Program-made: the position numbers and the translations under genes
Part shown: in pieces, positions 18,310 to 27,604 of the stretch
Layout: every line of letters begins with the position of its first letter
Position numbering within the stretch: the first letter of the stretch is position 1
Assembly: GCF_031181185.1 (NCBI RefSeq)
Contig: NZ_JAPSKZ010000019.1
Span: 1-32,969, forward strand
Reading direction: 5' to 3'
DNA from: Phenylobacterium sp.
GTDB lineage: Bacteria > Pseudomonadota > Alphaproteobacteria > Caulobacterales > Caulobacteraceae
DNA length: 32,969 nucleotides
The notes under the pieces: model-generated
Told to the model about the DNA's origin: nothing
The model's database searches: none
Seen by the model: the letters and a program-made list of their open reading frames with translations, nothing else

Positions 18310-18990
18310 ATGTACGTTCTGCCAGAGCTTCCGTACGCCCATGATGCGCTCGAGCCGGTCGTCTCGGCCGAGACGCTGCGCACCCACCACGGCAAGCACC
18401 ACAAGGCCTATGTGGACAAAACGAACGAGCTCTCGGCCAAGGCCGGGCTCGCCGGCCGCCCGCTCGAGGAGGTGGTGCGCGAGGCGAGGCGCACGGGCGA
18501 CCAGAAGCTGTTCAACAACTCGGGCCAGGCGTGGAACCACGCCTTCTTCTGGGAATGCATGACGCCCGACTATCAGCCGCCCTCCGGCGAGCTGGCCCAG
18601 GCGATTGACCGCGCGTTCGGCGGGCTCGCCGGCCTGAAGGAGGCCTTCGTGACGGAAGGCGTGAACCACTTCGCCTCGGGCTGGGCCTGGCTGCTGGCGG
18701 GCGCCGACGGCCTGAAGGTGACCTCGTATCACGACGGCGACAGTCCCATCGTGCACGAGGACGGCGTTCCCCTCCTCGTCTGCGACGTGTGGGAGCACGC
18801 CTACTACCTGGACTACAAGAACGACCGGAAGGGCTTCATCGAGCGCTGGTTCGACCAGGCGGTGAACTGGGCTTTCGTCGAGGCGCAGCTGACCGCGGCC
18901 AATGGCCAGGGCCAGCCCTTCCGCTACCCGGCCCCCGAGCGCGACGCCCCCTCCGGCGGCGCCGGCGCGGCGCCTAGCGCGCCGCGCTGA
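18310..18990 (+). CDS. sodB: Iron-type superoxide dismutase
   Basis: The predicted protein has 226 residues. It dismutates superoxide to oxygen and peroxide in the cytoplasm. Metal ligands are H26 (HHGKHH), H77 (WNH), D159 and H163 (DVWEHAYY). Gln73 in the segment just before WNH points to the iron rather than manganese type, because Mn enzymes carry the outer-sphere Gln in another place. The open frame runs upstream to 18256, but MYVLPELPYAHDALEP is the family start and AGGGGAT lies before it, so I chose 18310. The last 25 residues are a Pro/Ala/Gly-rich extension. The 3' end overlaps the convergent regulator gene by 17 bases. Fur-like boxes lie upstream. Confidence 0.96.
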   Translation: MYVLPELPYAHDALEPVVSAETLRTHHGKHHKAYVDKTNELSAKAGLAGRPLEEVVREARRTGDQKLFNNSGQAWNHAFFWECMTPDYQPPSGELAQAIDRAFGGLAGLKEAFVTEGVNHFASGWAWLLAGADGLKVTSYHDGDSPIVHEDGVPLLVCDVWEHAYYLDYKNDRKGFIERWFDQAVNWAFVEAQLTAANGQGQPFRYPAPERDAPSGGAGAAPSAPR

Positions 18991-21067
18991 GTTCGAAGAG
19001 CCCCAGGTCTGTCTGCTCGTCTAGGTTCTGCGAGACGAGCAGACGGCCGTCTGGGGCGACCCCGAGTTCGCCCGTGCCGGCGGGCACCTCGGCCAGCTTG
19101 CGCGGCGGGCCGTTCCACGGGTGCAGCCACACCGCGGGCGGCGCGTCCCGCCGCACTAGGAACAGATAGATTCCGTCGCGGCCCACCGTCCAGGCGTCGT
19201 TGGCGGCCACCTCGACGCGTGGCGCGGTTCCTCCCGCCGCCTCCACCCTCTCGCCCCCGACAGGCAGTCCGAACAGTCGGCCGTCGGGCGCCGCGCGCAG
19301 CTCCCGCCACGGCCGCTCGAAGAGGACCTCAGGCTTGGCGCCCGGCGCGACGGCGACCTGCATGATCCGGTAGGCCCCGCCCCGGCGCTCCAGGTAGCGG
19401 ATGCGGTCGCCCCCGGGCGACCAGACCGGATCGAGCTTGTCCCGGCCGTCGGAGGTCACCGCGCGCAGGCGCGAACCGTCGCGCTCCACGGTATACACCT
19501 CAGCTTTGCGCCCCTTCACGGCCACGAATGCTAGCCGGCGACCGTCGGGCGACCACGTCGGCGAGTTGACGTAAGAGCCGACGATGTTCGTCAGCCGCAC
19601 CGACTGACCGCCCGGATGGGTCACCCACAGTTCGGACGACCCGCTGCGGTTCGAGACGTAGGCCACCGCCCCGTCGGCAGCGGCGTCCGGCTCCCAGTCC
19701 GAGCTCGCGGCGTTGGTCACCGGCCGGACCGCGCCGGGCGGCGTCACCGCGGCAATGTTGGTCCGGCCGCGCGGCAGCTCGACGGCGAGCCGGTTGCGCC
19801 GGTCGATGGACATGCGGCTGAATGTCAGCTGTCCGAATCCCAGGCTGATCCGCCGGGGTGGCGCATCGCGGGCCGTGTCTACGGTCCACAGGCCGAACTC
19901 CCCGCCTCGGTTGGACGAATAGAAGATGTGCCGGCTGTCCGCCGACCACACATAACCCGCCGCTTTCCACCCGTCGGTGGTCAGCGCGCGCTCTCTCCCA
20001 GTGCGCAGATCTTTGAGGAACAGGTCGTCAGCGCCGTGCAGCAGCGTGCGGCGGAAGGCGACATAGCGGCCATCCGGCGAGACTGCAGGGTCGCTGTCGC
20101 CCAAGGTGTCGGCCGGCGGCGCGGTCAGGTCGCGCACCGCGCCGCTGGTCAGGTCGACGGCCCGGATCCGCCACAAGGCGTCTGCCGCGGGTCGGTCTCC
20201 GATCGCGAGGGTGTTTTCGTCCAGCCACCCCACGCGCGTGTGCGTCGACGATTGACAGGTCGCCGCCACCCTTTCCGGACCCAGCGGCACAGGCGCCACT
20301 ACCAGCTGGCAGGGCCCTGTCGGCGCCGTGCGCACGAAGACGATCCGGTCGCCCCGAGGCGACCAGGCCGCGCTGTGGTCGTCATGCGGGTGCGTGGTGA
20401 TCCGAACGGGCGTGCCCTGATCCACGCCGCGGATGTAGAGGTCACGCCCGACGCTGGAGTCCGGCCGCTGCGCATAGACGATCTGCTCGCCGTTGGGCGA
20501 AATCGCCGGATGGGTCTCGAGCCCGCGCTCGGCGGTGAGCGGATGGTACGACTGCGCCGTCCAGGCCACCTCGCGCGGCCCGAGCAACGCAAAGGCGCCA
20601 AGGCTCGCGGCCACCGCCGCGCCCACGCCTCCCGCCGCCCAGCGCCAGCGCCTGGACGGCGCCTTGCCCGCAGTCTCCTCGGCCGGCGTCACGGCCGGGG
20701 CGACGGGGGTCATGCGCCGCACCTCGCCGACCGCCTTAAGCCGGTACCCGACGGTTGGGATGGTATCGAGGCGGATGCGCGGATTGTCGGACAGCGCTTT
20801 GCGGAGCTGCGCGACGCAGCGGTTGAGCGCGCCTTCGGTGACGATCCGACCGTCCCAGCACAGGTCGATCAGCTCGTCTCGGCTCACCGGGTGGCCCCGC
20901 GCCCGGTGCAGGGCGACGAGCACCTTCATCACCCGCGGCTCCAGCATGGTCAGCCGCCCGTCGGTCTCGACCTCCAAGGCGGACGGCCGCACCTGGGTCC
21001 CCGCCAGCATGAAGGGCAGCTCGCGGGCCAGCGAGAGCTTCGGCCACAGCGCGACATGCTCGTTCAT
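18974..21067 (-). CDS. Membrane-anchored winged-helix regulator with TolB-type propeller
   Basis: The predicted protein has 697 residues. Residues 20-113 are an OmpR/PhoB-type winged helix (CadC-like), with the conserved LEPRVMKVLVAL, VSRDELIDLCW and VGYRLKAV. A linker is followed by one membrane helix (about 142-163). From there to the end the protein is a periplasmic domain of repeated TolB/PD40 blades (SPNGEQIVYAQR, SPRGDRIVFVRT, SPDGRRLAFVAV, SPGGDRIRYLER). The reading is a one-component sensor: DNA-binding inside, propeller outside. Divergent from a TonB-dependent receptor gene, which it may control. The start has a weak ribosome site. A direct repeat just upstream may be its own target. 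Confidence 0.86.
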   Translation of the reverse strand: MNEHVALWPKLSLARELPFMLAGTQVRPSALEVETDGRLTMLEPRVMKVLVALHRARGHPVSRDELIDLCWDGRIVTEGALNRCVAQLRKALSDNPRIRLDTIPTVGYRLKAVGEVRRMTPVAPAVTPAEETAGKAPSRRWRWAAGGVGAAVAASLGAFALLGPREVAWTAQSYHPLTAERGLETHPAISPNGEQIVYAQRPDSSVGRDLYIRGVDQGTPVRITTHPHDDHSAAWSPRGDRIVFVRTAPTGPCQLVVAPVPLGPERVAATCQSSTHTRVGWLDENTLAIGDRPAADALWRIRAVDLTSGAVRDLTAPPADTLGDSDPAVSPDGRYVAFRRTLLHGADDLFLKDLRTGRERALTTDGWKAAGYVWSADSRHIFYSSNRGGEFGLWTVDTARDAPPRRISLGFGQLTFSRMSIDRRNRLAVELPRGRTNIAAVTPPGAVRPVTNAASSDWEPDAAADGAVAYVSNRSGSSELWVTHPGGQSVRLTNIVGSYVNSPTWSPDGRRLAFVAVKGRKAEVYTVERDGSRLRAVTSDGRDKLDPVWSPGGDRIRYLERRGGAYRIMQVAVAPGAKPEVLFERPWRELRAAPDGRLFGLPVGGERVEAAGGTAPRVEVAANDAWTVGRDGIYLFLVRRDAPPAVWLHPWNGPPRKLAEVPAGTGELGVAPDGRLLVSQNLDEQTDLGLFELSAAR

Positions 21068-21076
21068 CGCGAAACC

Positions 21077-21093
21077 ATCACGAATAAATCACG
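21077..21093. promoter_or_regulatory. 11-bp-spaced direct repeat, candidate regulator target
   Basis: ATCACG occurs at 21077-21082 and again at 21088-21093, one helical turn apart. OmpR/PhoB-type winged helices usually bind such tandem half sites with 11-bp spacing. The site lies 10 bases upstream of the regulator ATG and 79 bases from the divergent receptor ATG. Two 6-base hits could arise by chance. Confidence 0.3.
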
Positions 21094-21171
21094 CCCACAG
21101 CCACGTCGTCCCCACTCGAACATCCGACAAAGCGCCCCGTCTGAACAGCCCAGTTCTCCGGGATTACCGCG

Positions 21172-23070
21172 ATGTCACGTATCACCGTTCTCGCTATCGC
21201 TTGCGCCGCCGCCAGCCCGGCCGCCGCTCAGGATAGCGCCGTCCGCTCGGCAGCCGACGCGTTCGGCGAGCGCGTGGGTATCGAACAGATCGGCCTCTAC
21301 AACGAAGGCCAGGTCCGCGGCTTCGACCTGAATGCGTCGGGCGCCTATCGGATCGAGGACGCCTACTTCAGCCGCGCCGCGCCCCTCAACGACCCGGTGC
21401 TGGCCGGGGTGGGCGTACGGGTGGGCGTGAACGCCGCGCGCCTCGCCTACCCCGCTCCGTCGGGCGTCGTGAACTACCGGTTACGTGAGCCCGGCCCCCG
21501 CAATGGCTTCACGATCGGCGCAGGCCTGCGCGACTATGGGACTCCCACCATTGAGTTCAACGGCTCGTGGAAGGACGAGGCCGATCGCTTCAGCCTGGCG
21601 GGCGGAGCGGTCTGGCGGCCCATAGCGCGCTGGGGCGCCGGCACCGAGGGCGAGGCGGTGGACGTCGGCATCGTCGGCCGCTGGCGAATCTCCGAGACCC
21701 AAACCCTGCGCGCGTTCGCGACGACGTACGACCGCCACTACGACGGCGACTTCGCCTTCCACTCCGCCGACGGCGTCCTTCCGCCCGACGCTCAGGAGCG
21801 CCGGAATTATTCGCCCGAGTGGGCGCGCGTAGAAGCCACCAGCGCCAACTTAGGCGCGCTGTACAACGGACGCTTCAACGGCTGGTCCGTCGACCTGTCG
21901 GCTTTCCGGTCGGTTTTCGACCTCGGGCGCTCGGACTTCACGCTGATCGAGACCCGCGCCGACGGCAGCGCGACGGCCACGGCCATGATCGTCCCCGCCA
22001 AGACCAACACCTCGGACTCCGCGGAAGCCCGCCTCAGCCGGGTGTTCGAGGTCGGCGCGTTCAGCCACCTGCTCAGCGCCTCGGTACGCGGCCGCAAGAG
22101 CGAGGTGGAGCTCGCCAGCACGCTCTTCGTCCCGCTGGGAGCCCTGACCCTCGACACTGTCGTCGCCCCTTCGTCTGAGCCGGTCTGGTCCGGGACCCGC
22201 GGCCTCGACGTCGTGGAGCAAGTCACCGGCTCGGTGGGCTACGGCCTGGTCTGGGCCGACCGACTGCAGGTGCGGCTGGGCGCCCATCGCACCCGCTACG
22301 AGAAGACGGTCGACACGCTCTCCGGCGCCCGCACCCGCGGCGTCGACCAGACCACGCTCTACAACGCTTCCGCCGTCTGGAGCGTGACGTCGAGGACCGC
22401 GCTGTTCGCCAGCTGGGTTACGGGCCTGGAGGAGTCGGGCGTCGCGCCGCAGACCGCCACCAACCGCGACGAGGTGCTCGCGCCCGTCGAGGCCGAGCAG
22501 TACGAGGTCGGCGTCCGGCACGCGGTGACTTCGGGCCTGACCTTCATTGGCGCCCTCTTTGAGGTGTCCAAGCCCACCACGGGTTTCCGAGCCGACGGCT
22601 CCTTCGCCTTTGTCGGCGAGGTGGCGCACCGCGGCGTCGAGGGCTCGCTGGCCGGCCGCCTGGACGATAAGACCAGCATCGTCCTCGGCGCCGTGGCCTT
22701 CCAGCCCGAGGTCACGGGACCTCTGGTGGAGGCCGGGGTTGTCGGCGAACGGGCGGCGGGCATCTCCAGCGTCGTCGCCAACGCCAGCGTCGAACGCCAG
22801 CTGGGCGCCGGCTGGTCGGTGGATGCCCAGCTAACCTATTCGGGCGACCGCTGGGCCGACACGCGCAACACGTTCAAGACGCCCGCGCAGGTGCAGGTGA
22901 ACCTCGGCGCACGGCGTCGCTTCGAGCTTCAGGGCCGGCCGGCCACGCTGCGCGTGCTGGCGTCCAACATCACAGGGGCGGACGGCTATTGGGGCTCGCC
23001 GTCCGGTCTGCTGTGGCCGATCACCCCGCCGACCGTACGTGCAATGCTGACGATCGGCTTCGGAGGCTAG
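21172..23070 (+). CDS. TonB-dependent receptor divergent from propeller regulator
   Basis: The predicted protein has 632 residues. A short signal peptide ends AAAQD near residue 21. The plug is compact (RGFDLNASGAYRIEDAYFSR, then SGVVNYRLREPGP) and no classic TonB box is obvious. The remainder reads as an outer-membrane barrel with alternating aromatic strands, late features NLGARRRFELQG and LRVLASNITGADGYWG, and an end at TIGFGG. It is shorter than the siderophore receptor in this window, and the unusual plug is close to that of receptors beside CadC-like regulators in related genomes, as I recall them. Its stop shares the palindrome CTAG with the stop of the convergent esterase gene. The ligand is unknown. 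Confidence 0.84.
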   Translation: MSRITVLAIACAAASPAAAQDSAVRSAADAFGERVGIEQIGLYNEGQVRGFDLNASGAYRIEDAYFSRAAPLNDPVLAGVGVRVGVNAARLAYPAPSGVVNYRLREPGPRNGFTIGAGLRDYGTPTIEFNGSWKDEADRFSLAGGAVWRPIARWGAGTEGEAVDVGIVGRWRISETQTLRAFATTYDRHYDGDFAFHSADGVLPPDAQERRNYSPEWARVEATSANLGALYNGRFNGWSVDLSAFRSVFDLGRSDFTLIETRADGSATATAMIVPAKTNTSDSAEARLSRVFEVGAFSHLLSASVRGRKSEVELASTLFVPLGALTLDTVVAPSSEPVWSGTRGLDVVEQVTGSVGYGLVWADRLQVRLGAHRTRYEKTVDTLSGARTRGVDQTTLYNASAVWSVTSRTALFASWVTGLEESGVAPQTATNRDEVLAPVEAEQYEVGVRHAVTSGLTFIGALFEVSKPTTGFRADGSFAFVGEVAHRGVEGSLAGRLDDKTSIVLGAVAFQPEVTGPLVEAGVVGERAAGISSVVANASVERQLGAGWSVDAQLTYSGDRWADTRNTFKTPAQVQVNLGARRRFELQGRPATLRVLASNITGADGYWGSPSGLLWPITPPTVRAMLTIGFGG

Positions 23071-24095
23071 TCGGCCGCGGCCTGCGCCTTGCCGCCCCTG
23101 GCCTGGACCATCAGCTTGACGAGCTCCTCGGTCACCTTCGGCTCGAGGCCTTCGGTGTGCCCCTTGTCCATGCGGACGACGTCGGCGACCACGCGCCCGT
23201 CGCGGCACTTCTCATAGACCCATTCCTGAGCCACGCCGGGCCGCGCCTTCGTGCCCCAGACCTTGTAGCCGGCGCGCTGGTAGTCCCAGACGTAGCCTGG
23301 CCTGTCGTCGACGATGTCCTTGCGTCGCACCCGGGCGGCGCAGCCGAACCGCTCGGCCAGCGGCGAGGTCTCGGGCAGGTGCTCGATCTCGTACTCGCCC
23401 ACGGTGAAGACATGGGAGAAGTCGCAGGCGGGGCCGCTTCCCGCCGGCATCGGCGGCCGCGGACGAGGATCAGGCGGCGAGCCGTCCGGCTTCGGCGGGC
23501 CGAAGGCGGCCACGAACGGCGCCTGGCCCACGCGCCCGCCCGAGAGGCTCAGCCAGCCGTCGACCTTGTCCTTAAAGAAGTCCGAACAGACGATCCGGCT
23601 GGACGTGAGGCCGCCCTGGCTGTGGCCCGCCAGCCAGAAAGACCGGATGTTCTTCTGGCCGAAGGTGTCGAACACCCAGGTGGTGATGTTCTGCAGGTGC
23701 GCGTCGTCGGCGGCGCCATCCCACCGGCGCACCGGCGTCGCGGTCGCCGCGGTCGGCGTCGCCACCACCAGCCGGTACTTCTCCTTGTAGTCGGCGACGG
23801 GGAAGTAGTGCCGCTGCCAGTTGCCGATCGAGCCTGCTCCGTGGAGGTTCAGGACGAACACCACCTTCTCGCCCGGCTTTAGGTCGCAAGGGTAGTCCAG
23901 CCAGAACTTGCGCCCTGTCTTGGCGTCGGTTGCGTTCCCCAGATTCGCCAGGTCGCCGCCCGCGGCGCACGCCTCGCCCACGCAGCGCGCCGGCGGCGGC
24001 GAGGTGCAGGCCACCCCGCCGACGTCCTTGGCCATGGCGGGCGCCGTCCAGAACCCCAGCACAGCGGCCGCCGCGCCCCACGCGATCTTCGACAT
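23067..24095 (-). CDS. Secreted PHB depolymerase-type esterase (alpha/beta hydrolase)
   Basis: The predicted protein has 342 residues. A signal peptide ends APAMAKD near residue 22. The oxyanion-hole segment is VLNLHGAGSIGNW, the nucleophile elbow is AGHSQGG with Ser159, and the late His is in KGHTEGLEPKV, giving a plausible Ser-Asp-His triad. Cys residues at 30, 38, 43 and 70 may form disulfides. The family includes poly(hydroxybutyrate) depolymerases and feruloyl-type esterases; the substrate cannot be told from sequence. GGGAGGAC precedes the ATG at 24095. It follows the amidohydrolase gene on the same strand after 81 bases and shares its terminal CTAG with the receptor gene. Confidence 0.85.
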   Translation of the reverse strand: MSKIAWGAAAAVLGFWTAPAMAKDVGGVACTSPPPARCVGEACAAGGDLANLGNATDAKTGRKFWLDYPCDLKPGEKVVFVLNLHGAGSIGNWQRHYFPVADYKEKYRLVVATPTAATATPVRRWDGAADDAHLQNITTWVFDTFGQKNIRSFWLAGHSQGGLTSSRIVCSDFFKDKVDGWLSLSGGRVGQAPFVAAFGPPKPDGSPPDPRPRPPMPAGSGPACDFSHVFTVGEYEIEHLPETSPLAERFGCAARVRRKDIVDDRPGYVWDYQRAGYKVWGTKARPGVAQEWVYEKCRDGRVVADVVRMDKGHTEGLEPKVTEELVKLMVQARGGKAQAAAD

Positions 24096-24176
24096 GGTCA
24101 GTCCTCCCAGCGGACGCCTATCGGTGCGGCGCCTCGCCGGGAAGGTCCGGGCTCAACCTTGCAGCCGTATTTCAGC

Positions 24177-27100
24177 TCACTCCCACCAATAGGGCGCGCG
24201 CTTTCGATCCCCCGTGACCACCTCGTTCATGGTCAGAGGATCGTACATCCGGCCGCCCACCATCACCCGATGCACCTTCTCGGAGTTGCGGATGTCGGTC
24301 GTGGGATCGGCGTCCAGCACCACCAGGTCGGCCAGCTTGCCGGCTTCGAGCGAGCCCACGTCGGCCGCCATGCCCAGCGACTGGGCGGGCACGATCGTGC
24401 CGGCGCGCAGCGCTTCCATTGGCGTCATGCCGCCGCGGACGAACGACCACAGCTCCCAGTGCGGACCGATCCCCGCCTGCTGGCCGTGGGCGCCGATCGA
24501 GACCGGCACCCCGCGCTTGGCCAGCTTGTGGGCCTCGCGCGCACTGTCGTCGTCGACGTAATCGCCCTCCGGCGCGATCGGCCGTCGAACGGTCTCGGCG
24601 GCGAGCTGCGCCGGCGGCGTGTGGGCCTTCACCACCGGCTGCTCCCAGACATTGGTGTGCGCCCGCCAGTAGGGGTCGCCCGCCAGGCCGCCGAAGGTCA
24701 CCACCAGAGTGGGCGTGTAGTAGGTGCGGCTCTGGCCCATGTAGCTCAGCACGTCCTCGTAGAGGCGCATCTGCGGGATGTTGTGCTCGAGCGTCGAATT
24801 GCCGTCCGCGACCAGGGTCATGTCCTGGCCGAACAGCGCCCCGCCCTCGGCTACGACCTGCATGCCCTCCCGGCGGGCGGCCTCGACGACCTGCTGGCGC
24901 TGGTCGCGACGCGGCTGGTTGTAGTTCTTCACGCTGTGGGCGCCCTGGGCCTTCAGCCGCCGGACGTGGGCCAGGGCGTCGTCCAGGCTGTTGATCTCGG
25001 CGTAGTTCCGCGGCGAGCGGGCGCCGTAGACCGTCTCGCCGGTCGAGAAGATGCGCGGCCCCACGATTCTGCCGGTCCGCTGCAGCTCTTGGGCCGCGAA
25101 CACCTCGGCCGCCCGCGTGGACGGGTCGTGGATCGTCGTCGTCCCCAGCGCGAGGTTGGCCAGCAGCGACCAGTTCTGCTGCGGCGTCAGCTCATCGACG
25201 CCGTAGGGGCCGTGGGCGTGGGCGTCCACCAGGCCCGGGATGATGGTCTTGCCGGCCATGTCGACGGTGCGCGCGCCGGCCGGCGCCTGGACCTCGCCCC
25301 GGCGCCCCACGGCGGCGATGCGATCGCCCTCGATGACGATCACCCCGTCCTCGATGACGCCGCCGTCCTCGCGCGCCATGGTGACGACGCGGGCGCCCGT
25401 CAGCACCACCGTGCCCGTCGGTTTGGCCGCCGCCACCTCGGTCGCCAGCGACACCCCGGTCTTCGGCGGCTCGAACTTCGTCGCGTCCTCGCCCGCCGGC
25501 GCCTGGCGGAACAGGGCCGACGTCGAGGCGGTGTAGACCGTCGGGCCCACGCTCCAGTGCAGCTGGCCGCCGTTCTGCGACCAGTGCATCCAGTTGGCGC
25601 CGCCGTAGCTGGCGCGCGTCACCGGCATCGGCCCGCCCTTGAGGTCGACCGCCACCTCCTGGCCGCCCGGCATCAGCGGCATGACGTGGGCCTCGTGGTT
25701 CTGGCGGAAGGCGAAGAACTGGCCGTCTGGCGAGACGGCGAAGTCGTTCACCAGCTCGCCCTGGGCGTGAACCCGCTTGGCCTCGCCGTTCAGGTCGGTG
25801 GAGACCAGCTGCTGCTTGCCCTTGTCGGAGCCCACCATGAAGACGCGGTCGTTGGCGGCGCCAAACTGCGGCGAGCCCATATTGCGGGCGATGCGCTCGG
25901 GCGCCCCGCCGCTCGCGGCCACACGGTAGACGCCCGGGTTTTCGGACCAGGCGCGCGAGGTCAGGAAGCCGCCCTCGTTCTTCTCGAAGACGATCGTCTT
26001 GCCGTCGGGCGAGAACTGCGGCCGGGCGTAGTGGCCCGGCTGGCTGGTGACGTCCTTGGGCGCGCCGCCCGACGCCGCCACGGTCTTGATGCGGCCTAGC
26101 CCCCGGTCGGTCCAGCTGACGAAGGCCACGGTGCGGCCGTCCCGCGACCAGGCGGGGAACAGCTCGAAGGCGTCGTCGTTCGTCCGCGTCAGACGGCGGG
26201 CCTGGCCGCCGGCCATCGGCTTCACCCAGAGCTTGCCAAGGCTTTCATAGACCACCTGCCGGCCGTCGGGAGAGACCGCGGCGAAGCGAGTCATACGGGT
26301 GGTGAACCGGTCCGGCGCCACAGTTACCTTCGGATGGGGCGCGTCGATCACCGGCCGGGTGTCGTTCACCCGGAACGGGATCACCTGGGCCTCGCCGCCG
26401 TCGGCGCCAATTCGGCGGATCTTGCCGCCCGCCCAGAACACCAGGCTCTTGGAATCCGGTGTCCAGGCCAGGTTCGGATAGAGGCCGACGACCGCCCAGG
26501 TTTCCTGCATGTCGGGATCGAGTTCGGCGTAGATCTTTCGCTCTTCGCCGGACGTCAGGTCCTTCACCCACAGGCCTGACTTCGTCCGTTCGCGGCGCAC
26601 GAAGGCGATCTTCTTGCCGTCCGGTGACGGCGCCGGCCGCACCGAACCGCCCGCGCCGGCCACGGCCGTCGAGACCTCGCCGGTCGCCAGCTCATAGCGC
26701 TCGATGTTGAAGAGGTCGGTGTTGGAGTCCTGGGCGTATTCGAAGATCGGCCCGGGCGTGACGTTGCGCGTGTAGTAGATCGACTTGCCGTCGGGCGCGA
26801 AAGTGGGCTCGCCCAGCTCCTTCTGGTGCTGCTCGTTCGGCTTCTTCACCAGCGGCACGCCGCCGCCGCCCGACACGTGGTACAGCCAGACCTCGCCGGT
26901 GCCCAGCGAACGGCCTGTCGTGAAATGCTTCTTGGCGGCGATGAAGCGGCCGTCGGGGCTCCAGGTCGGCTGGTTCAGCAGCCGGAACTCCTCCTTCGTC
27001 ACCTGGCGCTTGTCGGAGCCGTCTAGGTTCATCACCCAGATGTTGTCGCCGCCGCCCCGGTCCGAGGTGAAGGCGATGCGCCGACCGTCCGGCGAGAATC

Positions 27101-27500
27101 GCGGCTGCACCTCCCAGGCCAGGCCCTCGGCGATCCGGGTCGGGGTCCCGCCGGCGATCGGCATGACGTAGATGTCGCCCAAGAGGGCGAAGGCGATGGT
27201 TCGGCCGTCGGGGCTGACGTCCAGGTCCATCCAGGTGCCCTCGTCCACATTGATCGGGACTTGGCGGATCTGGCCCACCGTCGGCGGGTTGTTCACGTCC
27301 CACTTCGGCGGCTTGCCCGTCTGGGCCGCGGCGCCGGCCGCAGGCGTCGTCGGCTTCGGAAGATCGCGGCGGGCGTCCGGATTGGCCGCCTGGTCCTCCG
27401 GGCCTTGGGTCGCCTGGACCGGCGGCGGGGCGGGCTGCTGGGCGGCCGCGGGCGAGATCCCGATGGACGCAGCGACGAACAACGCAAGCTTGGACTTCAT
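24177..27500 (-). CDS. Exported propeller-amidohydrolase fusion protein
   Basis: The predicted protein has 1107 residues. A signal peptide ends SPAAAQ near residue 21, followed by a Pro/Ala-rich stretch. Residues of roughly 70-660 hold many TolB/PD40 blades (SPDGRTIAFALLG, SPDGRRIAFTSDRGG, SPDGKKIAFVRRE). The C-terminal part is an amidohydrolase with the metal motif DAHAH (D759, H761, H763) within GKTIIPGLVDAHAHGPYG and a late SLEAGKLADLVVLDADP. Such fusions occur in Caulobacter- and Sphingomonas-type bacteria and are thought to be periplasmic imidazolonepropionase/dipeptidase-like hydrolases. The usual late Asp position reads SIGAHGQQ rather than GTD, so the metal site may differ. Read with the esterase. 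Confidence 0.87.
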   Translation of the reverse strand: MKSKLALFVAASIGISPAAAQQPAPPPVQATQGPEDQAANPDARRDLPKPTTPAAGAAAQTGKPPKWDVNNPPTVGQIRQVPINVDEGTWMDLDVSPDGRTIAFALLGDIYVMPIAGGTPTRIAEGLAWEVQPRFSPDGRRIAFTSDRGGGDNIWVMNLDGSDKRQVTKEEFRLLNQPTWSPDGRFIAAKKHFTTGRSLGTGEVWLYHVSGGGGVPLVKKPNEQHQKELGEPTFAPDGKSIYYTRNVTPGPIFEYAQDSNTDLFNIERYELATGEVSTAVAGAGGSVRPAPSPDGKKIAFVRRERTKSGLWVKDLTSGEERKIYAELDPDMQETWAVVGLYPNLAWTPDSKSLVFWAGGKIRRIGADGGEAQVIPFRVNDTRPVIDAPHPKVTVAPDRFTTRMTRFAAVSPDGRQVVYESLGKLWVKPMAGGQARRLTRTNDDAFELFPAWSRDGRTVAFVSWTDRGLGRIKTVAASGGAPKDVTSQPGHYARPQFSPDGKTIVFEKNEGGFLTSRAWSENPGVYRVAASGGAPERIARNMGSPQFGAANDRVFMVGSDKGKQQLVSTDLNGEAKRVHAQGELVNDFAVSPDGQFFAFRQNHEAHVMPLMPGGQEVAVDLKGGPMPVTRASYGGANWMHWSQNGGQLHWSVGPTVYTASTSALFRQAPAGEDATKFEPPKTGVSLATEVAAAKPTGTVVLTGARVVTMAREDGGVIEDGVIVIEGDRIAAVGRRGEVQAPAGARTVDMAGKTIIPGLVDAHAHGPYGVDELTPQQNWSLLANLALGTTTIHDPSTRAAEVFAAQELQRTGRIVGPRIFSTGETVYGARSPRNYAEINSLDDALAHVRRLKAQGAHSVKNYNQPRRDQRQQVVEAARREGMQVVAEGGALFGQDMTLVADGNSTLEHNIPQMRLYEDVLSYMGQSRTYYTPTLVVTFGGLAGDPYWRAHTNVWEQPVVKAHTPPAQLAAETVRRPIAPEGDYVDDDSAREAHKLAKRGVPVSIGAHGQQAGIGPHWELWSFVRGGMTPMEALRAGTIVPAQSLGMAADVGSLEAGKLADLVVLDADPTTDIRNSEKVHRVMVGGRMYDPLTMNEVVTGDRKRAPYWWE

Positions 27501-27532
27501 GGACGCCCCCTCTTATGGCGGCGTCATTGGTA

Positions 27533-27548
27533 GCAAGCGGACGCTTGC
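27533..27548. promoter_or_regulatory. Near-perfect palindrome between divergent genes
   Basis: GCAAGCG and CGCTTGC are inverted complements separated by 2 bases. The site lies between the amidohydrolase ATG (27500) and the FKBP ATG (27605), where an operator for either would be. The binding protein is unknown. Confidence 0.4.
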
Positions 27549-27604
27549 GCGCAACGGCCGTAAGCACGACCGTGTTCGCCAAGATTCCAGGGAGTCGGGG
27601 AAGA

